The position numbers and the translations under genes are program-made. Below, piece by piece: positions 53,583 through 61,033 of a stretch of DNA of 64,000 nt. This DNA is from UBA2357 sp046295975. Lineage in GTDB: Bacteria; Pseudomonadota; Gammaproteobacteria; Burkholderiales; Rhodocyclaceae. Position 1 is the stretch's first letter. Every line of letters starts with the position of its first letter. The stretch covers positions 29,245 through 93,244 of the forward strand of contig JBKBMG010000016.1 of assembly GCA_046295975.1 (NCBI GenBank). Direction: 5' to 3'. The notes under the pieces are model-generated. The model was not told the origin of the DNA, did not search any database, and was given only the letters and a program-made list of their open reading frames with translations.

Positions 53583-54686
53583 TTACGTCACCAGGCTCAA
53601 CTCGCTGTGCCAAGCCGCAAGGCGACATGGCTCCTGCAAGGCAGCCGCCAATGTCTGATGCACTTCGTGGTGGGGTTCGCTGGGTACCAGATCTGCCTGC
53701 CATTGCTGAACGTAAGACTGAATCTCGGCCTGGGTATGCCGTGCTTGTGCGTTCTGGATTCGACGCTGCTCCCGACGGCTCATTACATCTTGATGCTTGG
53801 CATATTCAGCTTTGAATTCTCGGGTCCACCGGCTGGCGAGGTTGAGCAACGCGTCCAGTCTGGCTGCTTTGGGCTGATCAGCAGGGGTGGCGGCTGAGCA
53901 CCGCACGGAGAGCTCGGGCAGCACGTAATCCAATTGCAAGGCCCCATTGCCCGGACGCAGATAGGGATGAAACCAATCCGCAAAGCTACCGGCGGAATGC
54001 ACGGGTTTGTCGCCCTTGTTCGGTGCCTCGTTGCAGGTGCTGCAGATCAACTGCAGGTTGTCCGCGCACACGCTGAGTAGCGGAAAGACGCTCTTGATAA
54101 TCCAGTGGTCAACGTGCGGTGTATCGCCGAGCCGCCCGCCACACAGCACGCAAACCTCGCGGGCATGGGGGGCGTGGTTCAAACGGTGCGCCTCGCGGAA
54201 AGCGCTCACGTAGTCGGCGTAGTTGACGCCACCTGCAGCCGTGGGTGTGCCATTAGGCAGGTAGGGCAACCCGCCGCGAAATCCCTTTTCGTAAAACGCC
54301 TCCATCAGCACCTTGAACGCCTTCCAGTCCGACTCGCTCGCAACGGGTCTGTTGACCGGCCACAGGGCAGGCGCGGGCTGAAACTGCGTCGGTAGAGCCG
54401 AGACTGTCTGCACCCAGGCGGCCAACGCAGCCTTCTGCGCAGCAGGCATGGCCGCCAGTGCCTGTGCTCGACTCAACAACGATTGCCCGGCATCAACGCG
54501 CTGAAGAAATTCCCACAACCAATTCGCTTCGATCCCACTCGCTAAAACTGGCGGCTGCAAGCCTTGCTGATTGAGGTGGGCATCTGCGGTGGCAGGATCA
54601 CACAACCACAGCGCAAAACGCTGCATCAACCGCTGGCAGGCGGCCAACGCCGGAGAACAAGCAACGCGATGGATGGGCTTAAGCAT
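53583..54686 (-). CDS. HNH endonuclease, PtuB-like partner of the adjacent ATPase
   Basis: 367 residues from ATG 54686, overlapping the end of the ATPase gene by eight bases; the longer open frame lies inside that gene. The C-terminal half holds an HNH/treble-clef nuclease: Cys179-x2-Cys182 (VCVLCGG), Asp193-His194 in TPHVDHWIIKSV, Asn210 in CADNLQLI and Cys215-x2-Cys218 followed by Asn219 and N-K-G-D-K. Residues 1-170 are helical with no recognised domain. The gene order ATPase-HNH resembles Septu PtuA-PtuB. I infer an effector nuclease controlled by the ATPase. It could instead be a restriction-associated HNH nuclease of another class. Confidence 0.78.
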   Translation of the reverse strand: MLKPIHRVACSPALAACQRLMQRFALWLCDPATADAHLNQQGLQPPVLASGIEANWLWEFLQRVDAGQSLLSRAQALAAMPAAQKAALAAWVQTVSALPTQFQPAPALWPVNRPVASESDWKAFKVLMEAFYEKGFRGGLPYLPNGTPTAAGGVNYADYVSAFREAHRLNHAPHAREVCVLCGGRLGDTPHVDHWIIKSVFPLLSVCADNLQLICSTCNEAPNKGDKPVHSAGSFADWFHPYLRPGNGALQLDYVLPELSVRCSAATPADQPKAARLDALLNLASRWTREFKAEYAKHQDVMSRREQRRIQNAQARHTQAEIQSYVQQWQADLVPSEPHHEVHQTLAAALQEPCRLAAWHSELSLVT

Positions 54687-56481
54687 TGCCACCCCGCCAA
54701 GTATTGAGCAATGTGCGCAACTCACTGCGATAGAAGCCCGATCCCATCCGGGCGATCAGTCGCTCCAGATCGGCGATTTCGGCTGGCGTGCCGGTGGCTT
54801 GCCGAAGCTTGTCCTCAATGAACTCCTGGGCACGTTTGCCAATGCTGTCCTCGGCGCCGAAGACCGTCATCATCAGTGCGCTGGGGTCGGTGGCAAAGGT
54901 GGGTTCGTCCACACTGCGCACGGTCGAGCCATCCTGCGTTTTCTGCACCATCACGATCTCGTTGTTGAATACATCCGACAGCACGATGGCCGAATGGGTA
55001 GAAATCAACACATCGTTGGTAGTGTGGCCGATAGCATCGTCGATGATATCGACGATCTCGCGTTTCCACTTGTCGTTGAAATGGGTCTCCGGCTCATCGA
55101 GCAGCAGCAAGGCGTCCTGCTGCCCTTGTAACAAGTGAAACAACGCCATGCGGCCCAGTACCATTTGCTCGCCGTCTGAAAGCTCCTCGTAGCGCAACAC
55201 TCCGATGTCGGCTGAAACGGGTTCGGCACTCTCGGCAGGCACGGGCTCGCGACGCAAGCGCAGCAGCACATCGTCAAATAGACCCGCCTGCTTCAACTCC
55301 AGCAGGCGGGTAAAGATCTCAAAGCTGCTGGCGTCCTTTGCCCCACCCAACAAGGCCCACAAGGCTCCGCCTTGGCTGGTGCAGGTTTGCAATTCATTGC
55401 GGGCAGCCGAGGAGTAGGACGGGCCTTGCGCGTCGAAAGGGCCTTTGAGATCAAACAGCAGGGTGCGGCGCGACTCCACCGGGTGGGGCTCGGCAAGCAC
55501 CTCGCTGGCGCACAGCCACCAGTCGTGCGCGGTTTCACAGAGCTTTTGGTCCCACTGAGCCGTTTGTAGGCGCGAGCGGAAAGCCACCGACACCAAGTGG
55601 TGCCAGCCGCCACGTTCCAGCAGTTCTTGCAGCGCGTTTTTGTTGTTGTCGCGGCGGCACAAATTCGCCATCGCGGCATCAACCTCGGCGCGCCCTAGGT
55701 ATTCGCTTGTCTCGACAAAGGCTTGCGGCAGGGCTACAGCCAACAGCGCGCACTTCAGCAGCGTGGCATCCAGCAGCACCGGGCGACGAAAGCTGTCGCC
55801 CTCAGCAACAGCACCGCGCACGTTTGGCCGGGGGGGCTCGATGCCTGCTTGCCGGGCCGCCTGCAAGGCGTCTTCCTGTACGGCTGTCCAACCCGCCGGG
55901 CGTTCGTCGCCTTGGGCATCGTCGCTGGTTTCCAGCAAGCCATTGGCCTGCTGGTTGCGGCTCCACACCGAACGCCAGGGGCGCTGGTCGCCCGTGGTGT
56001 AGGCCAACACCGCCGAGGGCAGCGCAATGACCTGTGGCGTCACGGAGCCGGACGGCCACTCTCCCTTTCGAACCAGCGGATGGAACTCTGCAGGAATTTC
56101 GCTTGATTCAGTTGAAAACCAATGCAATGCCTGCTCAAATTGGTCTGCCGTGTCGTCGTCTGGGAATAGATACCTTTCTCCAATCCACAAGCTCGCAGAT
56201 TGCCGGCTTCCAGACCAGTCCAGCACCAGCGTTCTTGAACTGGACGAATCGCGGTGACCAAGTTCATAGACGAGTTGGACGGGAAAAGCGGCACGGCGCC
56301 CATCGGCCAGCGCCAGAAACACCTCGGCGACCGCGCGCAGCAGGTTGGATTTGCCGCTGCCATTTACCCCCACCACAAAACGGATGGCGCATTCGCGTTC
56401 CAGCGGTGAGCCGCTGGCGAAGCACACCTTGATATCCGCAATCGGCGGGTAATTTTGTAGATGCAGATAGCGCAAGCGCAT
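54679..56481 (-). CDS. Restriction-system-associated AAA/RecF-like ATPase
   Basis: 600 residues. The N-terminus is RecF/SMC-like (MRLRYLHLQNYPPIADIKVCF) with Walker A GVNGSGKS at 38-45. The ABC-type signature YEELSDGEQMVLGRM (about 425-440), Walker B LLLLDEPETHF (about 458-468) and the H-loop STHS (about 494-497) complete the ATPase. The middle region (about 100-400) is divergent. There is no TOPRIM nuclease motif, so this is not an OLD-type protein. Its start overlaps the hsdS stop and its stop overlaps the HNH gene. Together with the HNH it forms a PtuAB-like pair inside the type I restriction operon. Similar ATPases are known as restriction-associated; their role is unclear. Confidence 0.82.
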   Translation of the reverse strand: MRLRYLHLQNYPPIADIKVCFASGSPLERECAIRFVVGVNGSGKSNLLRAVAEVFLALADGRRAAFPVQLVYELGHRDSSSSRTLVLDWSGSRQSASLWIGERYLFPDDDTADQFEQALHWFSTESSEIPAEFHPLVRKGEWPSGSVTPQVIALPSAVLAYTTGDQRPWRSVWSRNQQANGLLETSDDAQGDERPAGWTAVQEDALQAARQAGIEPPRPNVRGAVAEGDSFRRPVLLDATLLKCALLAVALPQAFVETSEYLGRAEVDAAMANLCRRDNNKNALQELLERGGWHHLVSVAFRSRLQTAQWDQKLCETAHDWWLCASEVLAEPHPVESRRTLLFDLKGPFDAQGPSYSSAARNELQTCTSQGGALWALLGGAKDASSFEIFTRLLELKQAGLFDDVLLRLRREPVPAESAEPVSADIGVLRYEELSDGEQMVLGRMALFHLLQGQQDALLLLDEPETHFNDKWKREIVDIIDDAIGHTTNDVLISTHSAIVLSDVFNNEIVMVQKTQDGSTVRSVDEPTFATDPSALMMTVFGAEDSIGKRAQEFIEDKLRQATGTPAEIADLERLIARMGSGFYRSELRTLLNTWRGGNA

Positions 56482-58412
56482 TACACCTCCTCCAGCTCAA
56501 TTTGCCCGGCCTCTACCTTGAGCGCACTGGCAATGTCTTCTTTGAGCTCGTCGAGTGAAGCGTAATGCTGACCTTGATCTACAAGGTCGGTGAAATCCTT
56601 GCCGTCCTCATCTTCAAGCGAAATGACCTGGAACATTCCACCCGCGCCAGCGCGCTCGGAAGTCTCGTAATCCAAGTGCACCTCGAAGTAGTAATGCCGC
56701 TGATCGTTCCCGGCCGACAAAGCCTTGCGCAGCGCCTGTACATCGGCCATGCGTGTGAACTCATCGGGCCGTAGCGGACGGAAGGCCTTGAGGTAGTCGC
56801 GCTCGCCACTCTCGGGGTCTTGCTTGGGCAAGGTGACCTTTGCGATCAGGCCCAGAGCTGCTAGCTGGCTGAGTGAGCGGCGGACACGGTTGCCGTATGA
56901 TAAGCCGAAAACCTGTAGGCGCTCGGCTAGGGCCGCATCGTCGCAAAAACGGGCGAATTCCTCGGAGTCTTCGGGCAGCAAAGGCTTGCCATTTCCTTGG
57001 CAATACTCGGTGAAGGCCGCCAACACCTGACGCTGGAATTCGCTGAGCTCGCCCAGTAGCCAGTGGCGGGCAGGGCGCACCGTGAGATCGGCTTGTGTCG
57101 TGGCGGTAGCCACCACGCTGGAACTCTGAGTGAGCTTGGCGCCGCGTTCGCGCAGAAGGGCATCGCGTACGCGGGCTGCTTCGGCAATTTCGGCGGAATG
57201 CATTTCGCGCCAAGCTGCTGTCGCATCGCCTGTCAGCCCTTCTATCTGCAACACTTCCAGCATTGCAGAATACTGCTCACTAGCCGCCCGAGACTTTTTT
57301 AACAATTCCAGCAGGCCGGCTAGGCGCCTAGTGAACTCCTGCTGGAGTGGAACGGGCGGTTTCGGAAGCTGTATGCCGCGGACGATGTCCAAGTTAAGGT
57401 TCTCTTGCTGCCCCCCGCGTCCAAGTGCCCGTACGGCTTCGTAAGAAAGCTGCAGCCAAATCCAAAGATAGTCCGGAAGCAATTCATCACTTGGTAGCAG
57501 TGCGGCACACGCCTGATTGCACGCGGCATCGATTAACAGCTTCCCTGTGCGTCCTCGCGTCTGCCCCTGCCCATACATTGCCAACATGACCGACTGTTTC
57601 GGGTAAAGCTTTGCGTTGCTGCGCTGAATGCCAAGCTCTGACACCCGCTCCTCGGTAGCGACGATCACGTTGTCTTTGAGATCCGTGGATTTCACCCAGG
57701 CATGGGCAGTCCCATAACTGTCCGCTTGCTCGCGGGATGGCGTTCCACCCGTCGCGACAGTGACAAACTTTCCGAGCTTTACTACCGGCCAGCGCGCATT
57801 GATCTTGGGGTTTGGATCGCCAAACATTTCGATGAACAATTGACGCTTGGTTCTCGCGAGCAACTCATCGAATAGGTTCCGCAGTCCCGCCACCACATCT
57901 GCCTGCCGCAGCAAATCGACGATGCGCTGTTGTTCGGGGAGCGTGGGGAGTGGAAGCTTTACCCTGGTAAGGAAGTCAGGCGGTACTCGCTGCAGGCCTC
58001 CGGTACCGACAAATGCGGACGCAGCTCGATCACGAAAGGCTTGCTGCCGGATGAAGCTGAAAACGTATTCTGGAAGAACGTCCTCTGTCGGACGGAGCAC
58101 ATGAAATTCCGTAGAGCCAAAGCCCAGACCATTCTCAAGACTGGTTGCGATGGCGGCCTTTCCGTTCTCCATACACGGCGTGACCTTTGCGAATAACACA
58201 TCGCGCTCGCGAAAATTCGTGTAGCCCTTTGTGACTTCAACGAAGGTGCGCACTTCTGGCTTGCTGATGACTCCACCAGTCTCATCAACGGCGGACATCG
58301 GCACGAAGGTGACGGCAGCATCGTCATCCAGCCTCTCGTCAGCTCCCAGCCGGGGATTCAGTTCGCAGACGTCGGTCAGCCGGACTTCAACCCAAGTCTC
58401 AGGCAGCCTCAT
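56481..58412 (-). CDS. hsdS: Type I restriction enzyme specificity subunit HsdS with C-terminal extension
   Basis: 643 residues from ATG 58412; the frame upstream lies in hsdM. Two target-recognition domains are visible. The first spans about 1-190 (MRLPETWVEVRLTDVCELNPRL, ending in the conserved LPLPTLPEQQRIVDLLRQAD). The second spans about 215-400 (WPVVKLGKFVTVATGGTPSREQ, ending in IQLPKPPVPLQQEFTRRL), each followed by a helical spacer. HsdS proteins are usually about 400-460 residues. Here about 200 more residues follow, with a winged-helix-like stretch (FQRQVLAAFTEYCQGNGKPLLPEDSEEFARF). It selects the DNA target for HsdM and HsdR. Its start overlaps the hsdM stop (ATGA). Confidence 0.85.
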   Translation of the reverse strand: MRLPETWVEVRLTDVCELNPRLGADERLDDDAAVTFVPMSAVDETGGVISKPEVRTFVEVTKGYTNFRERDVLFAKVTPCMENGKAAIATSLENGLGFGSTEFHVLRPTEDVLPEYVFSFIRQQAFRDRAASAFVGTGGLQRVPPDFLTRVKLPLPTLPEQQRIVDLLRQADVVAGLRNLFDELLARTKRQLFIEMFGDPNPKINARWPVVKLGKFVTVATGGTPSREQADSYGTAHAWVKSTDLKDNVIVATEERVSELGIQRSNAKLYPKQSVMLAMYGQGQTRGRTGKLLIDAACNQACAALLPSDELLPDYLWIWLQLSYEAVRALGRGGQQENLNLDIVRGIQLPKPPVPLQQEFTRRLAGLLELLKKSRAASEQYSAMLEVLQIEGLTGDATAAWREMHSAEIAEAARVRDALLRERGAKLTQSSSVVATATTQADLTVRPARHWLLGELSEFQRQVLAAFTEYCQGNGKPLLPEDSEEFARFCDDAALAERLQVFGLSYGNRVRRSLSQLAALGLIAKVTLPKQDPESGERDYLKAFRPLRPDEFTRMADVQALRKALSAGNDQRHYYFEVHLDYETSERAGAGGMFQVISLEDEDGKDFTDLVDQGQHYASLDELKEDIASALKVEAGQIELEEV

Positions 58413-59387
58413 TCCCGCCCCTCCACCATTGCCAGCAGCTTGTCCAGACCTTGAATGATGTCCTGCTCGGTGGTCTTGAGCGCGCCGATCAGCTCGGCCA
58501 CGCTTTTGTCGCTCTTGAGCTGGGTAAAATCGAAGGGCTTGTATTGGCCGGCGGACAGATTCCACTCCCGGGCCTCGATGCAGTCGGGGTCGAGCAGCCC
58601 GTCCTTGAGCGCGCCTTTGTCGTCGTAGAGGCCTGCGTCCAGAATGGCCTGCACATAGGCGGGGCGCACCAGGCCGTCGGCATCGTGCGAGCCGAGCGGT
58701 TCGCCATTGTCGCCTTGCCATTCGTCGTTGCGAGCCCAGGCGCGCACCGGCACCACCCAGTGCTTGGCGGCTTTGAGGTCGGTGGGTTGGTCGACGGCGA
58801 GGCTGCGCAGCGTGACGTCGAAGCCGTCGAGCTTAGCGATTTCGCGGGCGACAGCAAACAGCCCATCACGCCATTCAGTATCTGACAACTGTTGGGCAGG
58901 TTGAAAGGCAGGTGACACCGGGGATGGATTTAGAGAGTACGTTGCGCCGTTGTGATAATGGCTCAGGGCACGCGCGCTCTTTTCCGAGTCGATCCTTTGG
59001 CTTTTAACCAAATCTCTCCAGAGTGCCAGTGCTGGAGAATCCTCTTTCTCGAAAAAGGATTCACACTCCTTGGCAGTACGCTTGAAATCAATCTCAAACG
59101 CTTTGATTGCCTTATCCCAGTCCTTAGCTGCTTGTTCTTTGCTGCGATTCCCACCGCGCTGGTAGGCGGCTCCCACCAGCGGAGCAAGTCGCTCAACAGT
59201 CAACTTATCAAGGACTGTTTTTGCTTGGGAAATTACAGTTTCTTCTGCATCAGTGGGTTTCGCAGGAAGCCCTTGGAAAAGCTCATGCATCCCCCAGACT
59301 TGCCCATCCCACATGCTGGTGTCAGGCAAGGAAGAAAAGGCTTCACCGGCGGGTGTGAGCTTGTCGGCTGTGTCGCGCAGCAGCGCT

Positions 59388-59514
59388 TGCCGCCAACGCT
59401 CGGGCCAATAGCTCGGCTGCAACAATGTCTTTTCGGTACGCGCGGCGTCATCACGGCCATGGACTCGCCAAGCTTTGAATTTCTCCAGTGCATCCCACAG
59501 GTCGTTTTGCTGGC
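59388..59514. repeat. Copy A of a 127-base tandem duplication inside hsdM
   Basis: Bases 59388-59514 and 59515-59641 are direct repeats at an offset of exactly 127 with one mismatch (t at 59449 against c at 59576). Each encodes the HsdM segment QNDLWDALEKFKAWRVHGRD plus AARTEKTLLQPSYWPERWRQ. This copy is in the frame of the C-terminal part of HsdM. Confidence 0.93.
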
Positions 59515-59641
59515 TGCCGCCAACGCTCGGGCCAATAGCTCGGCTGCAACAATGTCTTTTCGGTACGCGCGGCGCCATCACGGCCATGGACTCGCCAAGC
59601 TTTGAATTTCTCCAGTGCATCCCACAGGTCGTTTTGCTGGC
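59515..59641. repeat. Copy B of the 127-base tandem duplication inside hsdM
   Basis: This copy is in the frame of the N-terminal part of HsdM. Read-through into copy A on the minus strand shifts the frame and meets a stop at 59451-59453. The single base difference changes Asp to Gly (RDDAAR in copy A, RDGAAR in copy B). Confidence 0.93.
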
Positions 59642-61033
59642 CAGGAAGGGGGGTGCGTTTGGCATTACCCGAGTAGCCGTCCTTCTCTACCTCGTAGAAC
59701 CAAACATATTCAGTGCGCGGGGCCACGGCGCCGGTGAAGGTTTGCTTGTCGTCGCGTCGAGTTTCCTTGCGGAAGATGAGAATGGACGTCTTGACGCCGG
59801 TGTAGGGCTGGAACACGCCACCGGGCAAGGAGATGACGCCTTCCACCACATGCTCGGTGAGCAGCTCCCGGCGCAAGCGGGCGTGGGCGTCGGTGTTGCC
59901 GAACAGCACGCCCTCGGGAATGATCACAGCGCAGCGCCCACCAACGCGCAGCAGGTCGAGCATCAGCCACAGGAACAGCAGTTCGCTCTTGTTGGTGATA
60001 GAGTCGTCTTTCTTCTTGCCGCCACCGCCAACGCGGGGGAACCGCAGCGAATCGGGCTCCAGGTCGCCGCTGTCTACCGTGCCGGTGAACGGCGGATTGG
60101 CCAGCACGAAGTCGTAGCTTTCCGATTCGAGCAATTCCTCGAGTTGCTCTTTGCCCTCGCGTTTGCTGAGTGAATCGCCCTGTAGCAAATGCGGGTCGGT
60201 CACGTCGTGCAGTACCAGGTTCATCCAGCCGATGCGGGCCATGGTGCGGTCGTTGTCGAGGCCGACGAAGTTGGCGCCATTGTGGATCGCAGCGTATTGC
60301 TCGGGCGTGGCGGCGGCTCCATCGGTACGGTGCGGGGTGCCGTCCCATTCCAGCCTCAGGTTATCTTGCGCCGAGAATTTGCGCATCAGATACTGCTGGG
60401 TGCTGAACAGAAAACCACCGGTGCCGGCTGCGGGGTCGATGACGCGCTGGCCGGGCTCGGGGTCGAGCAGCTCGACCATGAAGCGAATCAGATGCCGAGG
60501 GGTTCGGAACTGGCCGTTCTTACCGGCCGTGGCCACTTCGCTGAGCAGATACTCGAAGGTATCGCCCATGATGTCCTGGGCGGCCGAGCCTTCGCCGGCA
60601 CGGGCGAAGAGCTGGTCGATGGCATCGATGGCGTCGGACAGTACCTTGCCCTTGTTGGGGTCGAGCTGAAAGTAGGCATCGGCCATGCGGTTATTTAGGC
60701 TGGCCAGTTCCGTGCCGTCGGCGCTGGCGCGGGTAAAGTGCTTGTCGAGATCGCGCAGCCAGGGGAACACCACGTCGATCAGGTGGCCAGGATTGGTCTT
60801 CTCCTGCCGGATATAGCTCCACTTGCAGGACTCATAGCCCGCATAGATTGAGGAAAAGCCGTGTTGCTGACGCTTGAGGTCGATGTCTTCCAAGCGTTTG
60901 AGGAAGAGCAGATAGGTGATCTGCTCAACCGCCACCAAGGGGTTGGTGAGGCCAGCGGCCCAGAAGCGGTTCCAGAGTTCGTCGACTTTTTTCTTGATAT
61001 GAGGGGCAAGCATCCAGTGGTGTCCTTGATGAA

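Larger units (their letters stand above)
58409..61013 (-). pseudogene. hsdM: HsdM, type I N6-adenine DNA methyltransferase, frameshifted by a tandem duplication
   Basis: The first 520-residue frame (61013 down to 59451) starts MLAPHIKKKVDELWNRFW and holds the whole catalytic domain: motif I DPAAGTGGF (193-201) and motif IV NPPF (306-309). The rest of the protein continues in another frame from within 59514-59388 to 58409 (ALLRDTADKLTPAGEAF... to VEGRE). The break coincides with a 127-base tandem duplication (59388-59514 and 59515-59641); 127 is not a multiple of three. Removing one copy would join the frames into an 825-residue HsdM. As it stands the protein loses about 300 C-terminal residues and gains a short wrong-frame tail. 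The hsdS start overlaps the true hsdM stop, so coupling to hsdS would also be lost. Confidence 0.85.

Noticed and set aside
59600..59665. Start codon at 59665 for a separate protein formed by the C-terminal part of HsdM
   Set aside because: The first about 50 codons are an out-of-frame reading of duplication copy B; real HsdM similarity begins only after the frame change.
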